Shown: one piece after another, positions 23,091 through 34,792 of the stretch
Numbering within the stretch: position 1 is the stretch's first letter
Layout: the number at the start of each line of letters is the position of its first letter
Assembly (NCBI GenBank): GCA_963932465.1
Contig: OZ010791.1
Location: 324,155,283 to 324,219,282 of the forward strand
Reading direction: 5' to 3'
DNA from: Maratus speciosus
Taxonomy: Eukaryota > Arthropoda > Arachnida > Araneae > Salticidae
DNA: 64,000 bases
The notes under the pieces: generated by a model
What the model saw: only the letters and a program-made list of their open reading frames with translations
Databases searched by the model: none
What the model was told of the DNA's origin: nothing
Made by a program: the position numbers and the translations under genes

Positions 23091-24139
23091 TCATTTGGCT
23101 TCGAGGAGTCCTTCGATGAGTCTCGGCATGCTTTCTGTGCAATTTCTGGCACTTTCTTTTATTTTAGGGCTGTGATGCCACACATTTATTAGTTTTCGAT
23201 GAGTTGCACCTTGGTTGCAATCACATGTTTGGCGATTTCCGCCTTGGTGATCTCCCATATGTTTTCTATGGGGGTTCATGTCAGGAGAATTGCCAGGACA
23301 AGGTAAAATTGGGATATTGTGGTCTGCCAAAAACTTTGTCACGCTTCTAGTTATATGAAAAGTCGCTGAATCTTGCATAAACATGAACCCTTCATCACCT
23401 AGTAACCATTCTTGAATTTGCGGCAGCAGTCGAGTTTCCAGAACTTGCCTGTACTGGTCTTGTCTCATGGTTCCCTGGACAATGAAGAGGCGTCCAACCC
23501 CTTTACCGCTTATGACAGACCACACCATTATTTTATCAGGGTTTTTAACACTTTCCGTGATGCAGTCAGGGCGATATTTTTCGCCCGAACAAAGCCTCTT
23601 TTATCGGCTAAATTTTCAAAGGCTGATTCATCTGAGAAACACACCTGAAAAAAATTAAATATGTTAATAATTTAAAAATAAATGATTTTAAATGACATTA
23701 ATAATAATTATCTTAACAACTGGCCTTACTCCACTCATCAATTGTCTTCTGGTGGTGTTCACATGGCGCTTCTTCTTCATCGCTTTTGTCAACCGGGGTT
23801 TCTTGGTTGAACGATGAACTGTCAACCCTTCCTCCGCTAATCTCCGCGCACAGTTCTCTTAGAAACTCCTATTCCAGATTCTTGAACGATCTGAGTAAAG
23901 AGTCCCACACTTTTCTTTTTATTTCCTAAACAGATATCTCGTATTTTCCTATCGGTACGTGGAGTTGTTATGCGTTTTCTTCCACTTTTACCTTTTCGTT
24001 TGGGCGAAAGTGGCTGTTTTTTGTCCTGATTCATTTTTATCCTGTTGACTACTGACTTGGAAACTCCAGCAAGTTCTGCTATCTTCCTTTGGGAATGACT
24101 CGTATGCAGAAGAAGGGTTTTTACCTCAGATTTTTTCAT
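23091..24139 (-). pseudogene. Tc1-like transposase remnant, in several frames
   Basis: The N-terminal part (24139 to 23837) begins MKKSEVKTLLL, contains an HTH (QRKIAELAGVSKSVVNRI) and ends in RKITTPR-like basic sequence. After a frameshift, RRLAEEGLTVHRSTKKPRL follows to about 23730. The catalytic core has VCFSDESAFE (first D, near 23640) and, after a shift near 23580, RPDCITESVKNPDKMVWSVISGKG. FMFMQDSATFH (second D) comes next. A 1-base insertion near 23270 then breaks SPDMNP-IENIWE, so the catalytic E is out of frame. The C-terminus ends ESMPRLIEGLLEAK. A 72-85 bp intron-like gap (about 23645-23729) with a good tttttttcag acceptor interrupts the gene just before VCFSDE. The product is inactive. 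Confidence 0.85.
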
Positions 24140-24557
24140 TGGGGGTACAAATCAACCCCTCGACCCATACTAAAATAAATAAAAATAAAAAATGAATTAA
24201 AATCGTAAATAATTTCGCTAAAAAACAAATATTTAATCAATAAAAGAAAGATAATACTCACATATAATTCTCAACTTTTCCAAAAAACACCAAAGAATAT
24301 TATATAAATTAAAGAAAAGCGTCTTCCACTATTGTGTGTGTAAAAGACTCAGCGTCTCTCCCGTTATTAAAATATTTATAGAAAGCAAACAAACCTTTTA
24401 ACATATCAAAAGTACTTAAAAGTTGAATTAAAGAGATGTTGAGAACGGTAAAATACATTCCTGCAACACTTAAACCTCTTAGAGCCGCAGCCAAGTGCAC
24501 CCAAAGTATAAAACTAGCAAAAAATATGACTGTCCCTAATAATTTGGCAACCAACTG

Positions 24558-24690
24558 TACGCATAAATGTTTCAAATTTATAACGGAAACACAAATCCTG
24601 TACTTTCTGATCAGCATAGATAGTATATTTCGATAAAATTTGCTATGTAGATAAGACAGGCAAGCTGACGATTTTTTATACATATAATAG
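24558..24690. other. short spacer between two elements
   Basis: Sequence between the Tc1-like element and the foldback array. Nothing supportable. Confidence 0.4.
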
Positions 24691-26150
24691 TAAGGTAAAA
24701 TGGCGTTTTACAGAGAAAACTGATGGCCATTCACCAAAATTTGGGAAGAATATTACTTTCAGCACTGAAATGGAGATCTTATGAGTCCCCCCAAAATAAA
24801 GTTGTTTTACGCTGTTTTGAACAGACAAAAAAGGCATTTTAACTCTGGGTAGGTGGGAAAAATCAAACTTTTTTAAGTAGATCAAGTGGGGTATCGTTTA
24901 TTATATATTTTTAAATTCTAGATAGAATGAAACTGTCCGCTAATCGATACAATTATCTGTTACAAAGTTACGGAAGGTTTTTAGGACTATACAGTCAAAA
25001 ACTATACTTCACTGCAGGTAAATATGATTTTCCAAAAACAACTGATGGCGATTCGCAAAAATTTGGGAAGAACATTGTTTTGGAACTAGAAATGAACATC
25101 CGGTAAGGACCGAAAAAATAAAGTTGTTTTAGAGTATTCTGGGGAGGCAAAAGGAGGCATTTTAACTTCCGAGGGATAGCTCAACTTTTTTTAAGTAGGT
25201 AAAATGGGGTATCATTTCGTATGTATTTTTTAATTCGGAATCGAATGTCACAATCCGCGACTCGATACGATCATTTGTTGTGAAGACACTGTACGTTCTA
25301 TGAATAGCAGGTTGAAAATTATATTTTATGGGACAGTACAATTTTATTACACCTAAACACATTAAAACAACTTAATTTTTTGGAGACTCATCGGACCTAC
25401 ATTTCGAGTGTCAAAATGAACTGTCCCAAATTTTCGTGAATGGCCATCAGTTGCTTTTAAAACCTCTTTTACCTGCGCTAAAGTATAATTAATTTTAGGC
25501 TTTGTATCCATAAACCCTGCCGTAACTTTGTAACAAATGATCGTATCGACTTGCAAATAGTACCATTCGATTCAGAATTAGAATATATATAATAAACGAT
25601 ACCCCACTTGACCTATTGTCATAATGTTCAGTTGGTCCCCCCCCCCCCCTGATTTATAACGTACTTATTTTTCTCCCCAGAACAAGGTAAAACAACTTTA
25701 TTATGTGGGGATTTACCGAATCTTCATTTCTAGTGTCAAAATAACTTTCTTCCCAAATTTTCGCGAATGGCCGTCAGTTGTTTTTGTAAAAATATGTTTT
25801 ACCTGCATTAAAGTATAATTTCTGATTTTGTATTAATAAAATCTGACGTAACTTTTTTACAAATAATTTTATCGCTTGCGGATGGTGTCATTCGAATCCG
25901 AATTAAAACATGCATAATAAATATACCCTACTTGACCTACTTAAAATTATTTTCATTTTCTACGCCCTCCATGCGCTAAAATGCCCCCTCATTTTTGTCC
26001 CCATAAACATGGTAAAACAATTTTATTTTTGAGAGACTCGTCGGATCTTCATTTCTAGGGCTAAAATGAGTTCTTCCCAAACTTTCGTGAATGGCCACCA
26101 GTTGTTGTATTTTATTCAATTTTTGGGTTGTTTTACCTGTACTATAAATA
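24691..26150. mobile_element. 1.46-kb foldback array: two forward and three reverse ~330-bp units
   Basis: Each unit contains ggtaaaa, acaactgatggccattc, aaaatttgggaagaa, aataaagttgttttac and a ggggtat block. Two units run forward (about 24691-25010 and 25013-25340). Three run in reverse (about 25362-25680, 25683-25960 and 25975-26150), with the axis near 25350. The architecture, inverted arms made of tandem units, is the same as in the 4.1-kb element nearby, though the sequence differs. A 13-C run at 25637-25649 lies in a reverse unit. No coding sequence or terminal duplication was found. Confidence 0.75.
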
Positions 26151-26261
26151 CCAACAAAGAAAATGTGCAACTGATTATTTTTCTCGAATAACAAAACTGG
26201 ATTTAAATCTCTTGAAAGCAATCGGTGCATAGAAAAATTAATTTAAAATAAACACAAAAAT

Positions 26262-26780
26262 ACAGGGTGGACATAAATTAGTTGGAGAAAAAGAAGGGCT
26301 GATTACGAACATGTATGCATTGTAAAAAACGACGAATGTTTCTCAACCTAGAAAAATATAAAATAATCATCAACAAAAAAATACAATAACCTCATCCGAG
26401 TTACTCTTGAATCAGATTAGCGTTTTCTATGTTTAAAAACTTCAAAAACCAACATTACTTGAGAATAGATAGCATCCGAAAAACCTATATTATGGTTTGA
26501 GAAAATTGATTAATACGCTATAAAAATTATCCGGAAACGTTTCCGAAAACTAGCAATAGGCAGCAAGGCAGCAACAGAAACTTTTTTTTATGTGTGCTTC
26601 TTTAAATCTCCAGAATACAATAGTTTCCGAGGTCACTAAAATAAAGAGCTGTTTTCGTAATTGCTTGTAAATTCGTTGAAGTTGTTTTATATTTTCATAC
26701 ATGGTCATATTATATTTTCCTTGATTAAGAAACATTTGTCTTTCTCTTTTTTTTTCGGTATACACCAAACATGGGAGTAT
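26262..26780. repeat. mariner-like end plus dispersed-repeat copy
   Basis: ACAGGGTGGACATAAATTAG at 26262 resembles the ends of mariner-type elements. From about 26455 the sequence gagaatagatagcatcc...ttttatattttcatacatgg matches 49530-49830 in order and spacing. No partner end or gene remnant is visible. Confidence 0.5.
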
Positions 26781-28823
26781 ACATTATTATAAGTTAGTGA
26801 AACGAACAAAGTACAATATTGTTACATAATGTTCGAGGCGGCTGTTTTTCGTTACTCTGAAAATGTCCCATTGGTAAATCAATTCATGTCATGCATTTGT
26901 GTAGCATATTTATTCAAATCAAACCAAGAGCATTAGGATTTCGGGATTTAAATTCAGGAATGGATTTCGAAAGCCATGATTAGTAAACCTGATCTTTAGT
27001 AAAACTATATACTGAAATACAAGGATGAAAGGACTGGTGATGTTGTGGCTATGAAATTATACTTTCGAGGCCAATACAAATTGAAACTTCCGCATTGAAA
27101 TAACAAATATATCCACGCATTTACGATACAATGCTAGAAATCTGCCATTGAATTGGCAACCTTAATTGGATTCCATTGAACTGGAATCTCACAAAGAATT
27201 TCTTTCTTGCGAAATAGGTTAACTAATTTGTGGTTATTTTGCATTTTCATAGTTTTAAAATAAACCAAACATCAATATATTCATATATAAAATCATCAAT
27301 GTAATAATATATTAAATTTCATCCAAATTTTTTATTGTTTAATAATCTATGTGTAAAAATAGCGAAATTGTGAGGACGCTAATATTTCTTTATCAAAATA
27401 CTGCAGAGACTAATTGTTGAAAGTTTTAAAGCAGTTTTGTTGTATTAAAGAAATTTCAATGAATATCGATTCAGATGTAATTTTTTTCTTTCAGATAAAG
27501 CATGTCATTTTAAATAAGTACGAATGTTATAGCCATATTAATGAAGTTCAATAATACTTTATTGAAACGATTTTTACAGTTAATTTCAATGCGTTAATTC
27601 AGTATATTTTCCGAGATTTTGGCACTATTGGTTAGGCTTGTCTCTTGGCTATAGCTCTGGCTCAAAACTTTTCATGATAGTACAAATTTTCTTAACATGA
27701 TTACATCAATTTTCTATTGGACAATTTAGACGGCTTTCCGAAACCTTTTCAATGTCTCCTCTTCCTAATTTTACAATTCATTAACAAACTCCTGGCTTGC
27801 ACTAAATTGAAATTTATGGTACCGTTGTATGAATCATGATTTTATTTAGACTAATACAACACAAAAATAATTTATCTTTTCCATGATTCAATGAAAAAAA
27901 AATCCCAATGAAATTTGTTCGTGTATGTAAAGAGTTTCAGAATAATTAAATATTTCTACTGAATTTTCTTATGGAGGTAATTTAGTTAGAAAAATTTTTA
28001 ACACGAGAGCACGCACACGGGGTATGTCATACTCGCAGCTGTATTCATCCTTTCTTATCTCACACCCCTATTTCAGAAAATAGTTCAAACCCCGTGTAGC
28101 TGAGTTAGAGGTAATCTTCTTGAAGAAAAATAATTTTTAGAGAAATTCCGGCAATTATTATTATTTTTTTATTTTTATTTATTTTTTTTTTTTTTGCAGA
28201 TGTATTCATTGCGTATGAGATACCCGTGAGACTTCTCGTGTCAATCTATTTTCGCGTGTTTATTTTAGTATCTTTCTTTTAAAGTGAATATGGCGAAATA
28301 TCTATTCTAGGATGAAGAACGAGGGCAGAAAAACGAAATACACATGCTAAAATGTGACAAGTACACATATATGGATTATATCAGCCTATATTGTGAGCAA
28401 TGTGCCATAAAAATATTAATGCATTTTTATTGTAAGAGAAAAGTTTGTTCTTGTTTTATGGACTGGGTTTTTTCAACATTATTTTGTTTTGTTTTCTTTG
28501 ATATAGAAAAGAAGTAACTTGCATTTCATGACATTTAAAGATTAAAACACCAGTCGGGTATAACATAACAATGCGCCTGCTCGTACATAATTTTTGGAGT
28601 GTTTTTCTAGCGGGTCACGTGCAGCTAAAATAAATACACTCTATTATCAGCAAGACATTTTAGAACCAATTTTCTGAAAACGAAATTCAAGTTTTATATA
28701 TTAAAATAATATAACTTTATATGTGCAAAATCCCCAGTCTCACTTCTAAATCAACTGCTGTGTATTTAGTCAAAAATAATCACAAAGAGGAATAAATTGT
28801 GGTCTATTTTTGTTCAACTGTGC
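26781..28823. other. non-coding stretch
   Basis: No open frame with recognisable content and no repeat boundaries could be supported in about 2 kb. Confidence 0.5.
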
Positions 28824-29755
28824 CCTATAAAAAATATTTGTAAATTGACTTGAAGCTTCTCCCTGGATTTTTTTGCATATGGATTGTTAAATTAAGCGTT
28901 GGGAATATCCCACAATTAACATCGAAAGACTTCGGAAAGTTATCCAAGCATTGTGGGGAAAATTGACATAAATGTACAAAGGAAAGTTGTATACATTCAT
29001 GGAAATTTCGAATCAGAAGTATAGCCGAGAAACAAGGGTAGCTTTCAAGAGTCAAGAAGTCGAAAGAAATTCGGAATTTAGGCATAGAGTTTAAATATAA
29101 AAATCGTTACTATAATGTGTGACTGATTTTTTGTACATGAAATTTATCAAAAATATTACTGCATGTCATGTATATCAATACATGATTTAATTAAAACAAG
29201 ATACTTCAAACTTCTTAAGAAGAGTTTTGATGTATAAATCGTAAATATTAAAGCTTAAATGTACAATTCAGGCTAAAGTATACACTGTTCTCTATAAAAA
29301 ATATTTGTAAATTGACTTGAAGCTTCTCCCTGGATTTTTTAGCATATGGATTGTTAAATTAAGCGTTGGGAATATCCCACAATTAACATCGAAAGACTTC
29401 GGAAAGTTATCCAAGCATTGTGGGGAAAATTGACATAAATGTACAAAGGAAAGTTGTACATTCATGGAAATTTCGAATCAGAAGTATAGCCGAGAAACAA
29501 GGGTAGCTTTCAAGAGTCAAGAAGTCGAAAGAAATTCGGAATTTAGGCATAGAGTTTAAATATAAAAATCGTTACTATAATGTGTGACTGATTTTTTGTA
29601 CATGAAATTTATCAAAAATATTACTGCATGTCATGTATATCAATACATGATTTAATTAAAACAAGATACTTCAAACTTCTTAAGAAGAGTTTTGATGTAT
29701 AAGTCGTAAATATTAAAGCTTAAATGTACAATTCAGGCTAAAGTATACACTGTTT
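28824..29755. repeat. near-identical 465-bp tandem duplication
   Basis: Copy 1 (28824-29289) and copy 2 (29292-29755) begin ctataaaaaatatttgtaaa and end aagtatacactgtt. I see only a handful of differences: tttgcat versus ttagcat, a TA deletion in gttgtatacattc, and aaatcg versus aagtcg. This makes it the youngest event visible in the window, unless the assembly duplicated the segment. It has no coding content. Confidence 0.95.
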
Positions 29756-30485
29756 TGAAACTAATAGGTTATAATAGATTACATATTTTTTAAATCCCAG
29801 AACATTTAATTCATTCTAAAAAATCAGTATTTGAAGAGTAATTTCAATACATAAAGGTTAAATTTTTAAAAAGCAACAATTATTTTTTAAGTAAAATAAT
29901 AAGTTTTTTAAAACATATTTTGCGATGAGGAAAAATCTTATTAAGATATACGTTTAAAATTATATCTTGTAAGGAAAATCACCTAATTCACTTTCTGCAA
30001 TTTAGTACTAAGTATATAATTTTAATTAATTAATCCACTTAGTTCCAAATTAGAAACATTTTTTTTTCTGACGGGTGGTGTTTGTATATATATTCATTGA
30101 ATTTTTACATATTCTTAAGTTTGTACAGCAAGCGTTAGGAAAATTTTCATATTAAATATACATTCCGAATAATTTTTTTTCCAGTATTTGAAAGTGAACG
30201 TACAATATTAAATAATTATTAATTTTAGGTACACACTTAAAGAACGAATTTGTGTAGAAGTCTCATTTAAAAAATCGTTATTTATGTGTGTACCTTTAAG
30301 GATCTCAGACGCTAATTATGTGTGCTTAAATTAATAATTATATATTTTTTTAGTTTTTCAATTAATGTGTTTATTTGAAAAATTTTGAAAGGCAATGTTT
30401 AATATGTAACTTTGAATAATATAGGATAACTATAGGAAGGTGGCCATTGTTTCTAAAGATTCAAATAAAAATTCTTAGAATGCAA
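29756..30485. other. non-coding interval with a loose palindrome
   Basis: At about 30226-30300 the blocks aggtacacacttaaag and tgtgtgtacctttaagg form an imperfect inverted pair, similar in style to the ACAC/GTGT palindromic repeats at 2.7 and 62.5 kb. Nothing else is supported. Confidence 0.45.
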
Positions 30486-30606
30486 ATGCAAGAAATATTT
30501 ATGCATATTTAAAATTCGTATACATATGCTCATAATATTTTATGCAAGAAATATTTATGCATATTTTAAATTCTTATACATATACTAATAATATTTTATG
30601 CAAAAA
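30486..30606. repeat. tandem repeat, 56-bp period, ~2.1 copies
   Basis: atgcaagaaatatttatgca begins at 30486 and again at 30542, followed by ttaaattcktatacatat and taatattttatgcaa in both. Confidence 0.85.
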
Positions 30607-31400
30607 ATAATTAAATATTGAAAAGAAAAAGTGCTAAACAAAAATGAAATTAAAATGGCTGATGGCCATCTCTCCTAAAAGCCGAGGACAGATGGCCATC
30701 CCATACAAGAAAGAAAAAGTGAAGTTAAATAGCAAAAGAACAACACATTTCATATAGTTAATCATGAAAAACATATAGCAATTTATAAAGATGCAGTCAT
30801 ATGATGGAAAATAAGTGAATAAAACTCGAATAAACAAAATTTGAAGTATAATTTCTATACTTCAATTTTCGTAAAATCTTACCACATGTTTGGCAAATGT
30901 CTTGATAATTTCTTCACGTTTCTTGGAACCACTTCAGGTACCTTATGCATTGTATCCAGACATCCTTTTTGGATGTGATATTAGGGCGGTCACAAGAAAT
31001 CAATTTCCGAATTTTTTCTGGGGGTTCCCCCAAACAGTTGCCAAAGGGCTAGAAAATAAGTTTCAGCTCATTTGGATAATGTAATACAGTTTCCTACCGG
31101 AAAATATATCCTCTCTCAAAAATAAGTCCGTATAATTTTTTAATGATAGCAACGCCTAAGATGACGTCATGGATTCAAAAGTGAACATTAAGAGTTGATT
31201 TAGATCAGAGTTACAATATATATATATATATATATATATCCTATTTATTCCCGAAAACTCAGTTAATTGCCAAATATTAATCTGGATTCCTTTAATGCGA
31301 TGTAATTCTAGGTATGAGTGGGAATTTCATGAGGTAAAATCTAAGACAAGCAATGCACTTCTAGCACGCTTCTTAGCAAGCGATCTAAAGAAGGACTATA
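30607..31400. other. non-coding interval with (AT)n
   Basis: An (AT)13 run lies at about 31215-31240. Short open frames here lack motifs. Confidence 0.5.
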
Positions 31401-31564
31401 CAGATTCAAAGAAGTCTGTATTGCATGACAAAAGAAATTAGATAGTTAAAAAAAATCAGATGGAATCTCTGTTTTGAGTTTTTTTGCGATAATATCGAAG
31501 TAGTTGGAGAAGTGATTATTTAAAAAAAAAAAACAGATTTTTCTCAATACTTGTGTAATTGCTC
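31401..31564 (+). repeat. 164-bp dispersed direct repeat, copy 1
   Basis: cagattcaaagaagtctg through caatacttgtgtaattgct matches 37970-38130 almost base for base, including agataagttgg-like and gcgataatatcgaagtag blocks. It lies directly upstream of the exon-like frame. Confidence 0.9.
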
Positions 31565-31613
31565 TCTAAACTTCTCTTGCGCTACTTAAATCACCCCTGG
31601 GCCGTTCGCTTAG

Positions 31614-31860
31614 AGTGTACATTTACGATGGTACAGTGGAGGTACAGACTTCTGAAAAACGTGGTGGACTTCTGGGAGACTTCCTGTCTCTGCGAAACTT
31701 TGAACGAAGGAGATCAGTCTCGGAAGAGACATTGGAAGTTTTTCCTTCTTCATTCTTTTATGTGTCCGGAACCGTTGAAAAGCTCCAATCGCTTAATCCT
31801 GGATTAGATAAAATTGCTCCACCAGTCGCGCCCTATCTACCAGCGTCAACATCGCATTGA
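31614..31860 (+). CDS. candidate internal or terminal exon, unknown product
   Basis: A possible splice acceptor (gttcgcttag) precedes an open frame that starts VYIYDGTVEVQTSEKRGG and runs 82 codons to a TGA after LPASTSH. The composition is clearly richer in GC than its surroundings, and the amino-acid mix looks like real protein, with no K/N/I/F bias. The frame is open upstream to about 31570. I do not recognise the product. There is no visible partner exon, start codon context or polyadenylation signal, so this may be a fragment of a captured or dead gene or a chance frame. It is the only host-gene candidate in the window. Confidence 0.3.
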
Positions 31861-31864
31861 AAGA

Positions 31865-33263
31865 CTGTGCCAGTAACATGAAAATTTAAAATAAGCTGTT
31901 AAACGTGCACTTGACATTTTATAGGAATCTAATTTGCATATTTACTGTAATTAGAGTACGTGATGCACCCTCTATTAATAAACAAAGTTACTAAATTGTT
32001 TTTCTTAAAAAAAAAAAAAACTTCTATATGCGAATGATTTTGTGGCAAAGTGCATTCGAATAAACCAATTTCTTCTCTTTTATGAATTTCCCAACTGTTA
32101 AAAAATTTATGAGACGCCCTGTATATGTTTTCAATATGTGATAAATAGATTTTAAAGTTTCTTCTATTATTATTTTTAATACTTTTATAAATAAATGTTA
32201 CTTGTTTATATTGTAAGTTAAATAAACCTTTCAGCTTCAGATAAAATATCATCATTGATTAATACACATAATTAAAATCAAGGCGAGATGCTTTAACTTC
32301 CATTCAAAACTTAAATATTTGCTTAGTAACATGTCCTCAATTAAATAATGATTTAAATAAATCTGCACGATCTCTTAATTTCATGCCTAATAAATACTCT
32401 AATGCATACACACATTAACTTCGATTGTTTTACTAGTCAAAATAACTTAATTTTCAAAGCTTGGGAATAAGACAGAACATGTTAGAAATCTCTTTCTAAA
32501 TTAATATTGTTTTAGCGGAACATTTCCATAATTGCAATGCATAGCTTTTATGAAGCACGGCTTGATAAAATAACGATTTAATAAAATTATAGCCTAATTA
32601 TAGTTTTATGATACTAAGTGATATCTAATGAAGCAAATTCAATCTATTTTATGAATATATAATATAAGCATACCGAAGTTTAACGTATGTGTATATATTT
32701 ACAATCAGTACAAAACATTTAAATTTATAGTAGGTAAAAAACAGTTAATTGAAATTATGTTTGCGATATTAAATAATAATATTATGTTTTATAATGAAAA
32801 TATTACCATAGTAAATTTTCCACTTGGATTATTTTAATTTATAAGAAGATAATAAATTCTCAAAATCAAATATAAGTTAACACAAATTTTACGTTCGGTT
32901 TCTGATTTTGCATAAATCAATAACGAATTTATTATCATAGCATAAATCAATAACGATTTTTAATGTTCGATTAACGAAACATTAAAAATCAAAATTTTGC
33001 GTATACTGGAAGAAGGATTAATGTCATTCTCAAAAATACAATAAAATATTAAAGGCTGTATTTAAAAAATAAGAAAGAAAACACGCATTCTTAGGGCGGC
33101 TTGAAACTGTGTTAATCTACAAATTATATTTTATCTCTTTTTTCACTCTTATTTAATTTAACTTTTTGCATCTGAAGATTAAATTTTGAAATTGACTTTT
33201 TATACATTTCCTGATATGCTAAAATTATAAAATTTATGTACACATGTGTGTATCCGGATGACA
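31865..33263. other. non-coding interval
   Basis: ACAGGGCGTC (minus strand, 32113-32122) resembles a mariner-like end. A hairpin of gatttttaatgttcg and cgaaacattaaaaatc lies at 32955-32990. No gene is visible. Confidence 0.45.
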
Positions 33264-33625
33264 TCTATTTATATAAAATCCAAGTCTCTGTGTGTCCCTC
33301 ACTATTCCGGTAGGACCGCCTCATTGAAATGAGTAATTGTTGAAAAATATTAATGCAGGGTTACCACAGATGCGCCAAATGTTAGCCAACCTGGCGATAG
33401 CTGACTAATTTGGCGAAATTCCCATTTAAAACCACTAATCTTTCATAATGGAGGTCACCGAAATTTAATTTAAACTCCACACTTTTAAGATATTTTTTCG
33501 AAATCTACGGGTGAGAATTTAAAGTACATCTTTACATCTTTCTCCCGATGCTACTAATAAAATAAACGCCAATAGACAACGGTGTACTGTGTGAGCTCCC
33601 AACTGCGCGATTTTAATGTGCTTTA

Positions 33626-34310
33626 GGTACTTTTCCAGTATAGGTGCCTTGGCGAAAAAGGAAATTTGGTAACATATTTTCCGGGAACCTCTTCACTGTT
33701 TCATTTTATATACACACGCATTTTTTTCGATATTTATACGATTTATTTAACATAAAAAAGCCGTTTCTCTAATTTTATACAGAAACAGATGTAATTGGTA
33801 CATAAAAACATCAATAGTATACATATAAAACAAACAAAAACGCTCATCAAATTTGTTTTCATAGCTGTTTATATGATTTGACAACAAATCTCGATATTTT
33901 TCTGTTATACGGACACCATGCCAAAATGTATGCTAATACGCCAATTATTTCAAAATCCTAAAAGATATTTGTAATTTTATACCAGCAGTTTAATATGAGT
34001 TTTATTTTATTGCTTTATTTTATAGCAGTTATTTGTTCACTTATTTTAAGTATATATTTGTGATTTGATGAAATAGTTCGTAAAAGTCTGGAATTTTCAA
34101 ATGTTATATTTTTTAAATGCTCACTTTAGTATCGACAATGGTTTTTCTTTTATTTTTCAAATGCTTCAATTCACGATTTTGCGCCAACTATTACGCTTGG
34201 CGACAATGGTGTCCGCATAACGGAAAAGTACCCAAATCTCACTTTCTGATGCCCAAATTACACCAAGCTTTTTTAAAAAAATGCCAAAGCCCCTACAGTG
34301 GAAAAGTACC
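33626..34310. mobile_element. family-C palindromic element, copy 1, interrupted
   Basis: The ends GGTACTTTTCCAGTATAGG and, inverted, GGTACTTTTCCACTGTAGG enclose it. A family-D element is inserted at 33893-34232. Host sequence resumes with caaatctcactttctgatgc, as in the second copy at about 36290. No clear 8-bp duplication flanks the outer ends. Confidence 0.75.
33893..34232. mobile_element. 340-bp family-D palindromic element nested in family C
   Basis: The left end GATATTTTTCTGTTATACGG and the inverted right end GGTACTTTTCCGTTATGCGG match at most positions, then continue with GACACCAT on both sides. An exact 8-bp duplication CAAATCTC flanks it (33885-33892, 34233-34240). Internal ttggcgcaaa and ttggcgaca motifs relate it to neighbouring families. 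It inserted after the host family-C copy. Confidence 0.85.
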
Positions 34311-34405
34311 AAACTGTCTATTATTTTGCGCTATACGTGTTATAGTGTGTACTATATGCAAGGGGAGTGGAGCGAAGAGTTTAAACATTAAATATTAAAG
34401 TTTCG

Positions 34406-34616
34406 GCATAGATGTCATATACGCGCCCCATATTGGCGCGATTTTTTTCTGACGCCAATGTCATATACACAACGGGTACTTAACTGGCGCCAAAGTGTCG
34501 TAATTTTGCTTGATATGGTAATCCGGATGTTGTTGTTTATTCTGTTGATGTTTTCGCCAAATTGGCGTCGGAAAAAAATCGTGCCAATATATCATAACGT
34601 ATATGACAACTGTGCC
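34406..34616. mobile_element. 211-bp family-A palindromic element, copy 1
   Basis: The ends GGCATAGATGTCATATACG and, inverted, GGCACAGTTGTCATATACG are flanked by an exact 8-bp duplication AAAGTTTC (34398-34405, 34617-34624). The subterminal block cccatattggcgcgattttt is inverted against aaaaatcgtgccaatat. The centre carries ggtacttaactggcgcc and tgatgttttcgccaaattgg. Confidence 0.9.
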
Positions 34617-34792
34617 AAAGTTTCTATAAAGCAGTAAAAGACTAAAAAATTAAGAATAAAATAAATGCAAAATAAGACTAAAGAAGAAAGAAAAATCATG
34701 CGTTAAGCATGCGAATATGAAACACTTTCCAACACATCCTAAATGCTTTAACAAAACTTCGTTATTTAGGGAAATAAGGTAAATAAGATAAC

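Larger units (their letters stand above)
18751..24557 (-). mobile_element. Tc1-like element split by a 4.1-kb insertion
   Basis: The ends CAGTGGGTTGCCAAATTAT (18751) and the inverted CAGTTGGTTGCCAAATTAT (ending 24557) are flanked by TA on both sides. Removing 18864-22982 leaves about 1.7 kb, the usual size for a Tc1-type transposon. The transposase remnant lies on the minus strand close to the left end once the insertion is removed. The termini AAATTATTAGGGACAGTCAT are identical on both ends over about 20 bases, so decay is modest. Confidence 0.9.

Noticed and set aside
24309..24683. 124-codon minus-strand frame as a gene
   Set aside because: It overlaps the terminal inverted repeat and untranslated region of the Tc1-like element, and its sequence is not transposase-like.
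28824..29755. Solo LTR pair or LTR retrotransposon
   Set aside because: Copies are directly adjacent with 2 bp between, lack TG...CA ends, and have no internal coding or primer-binding site.
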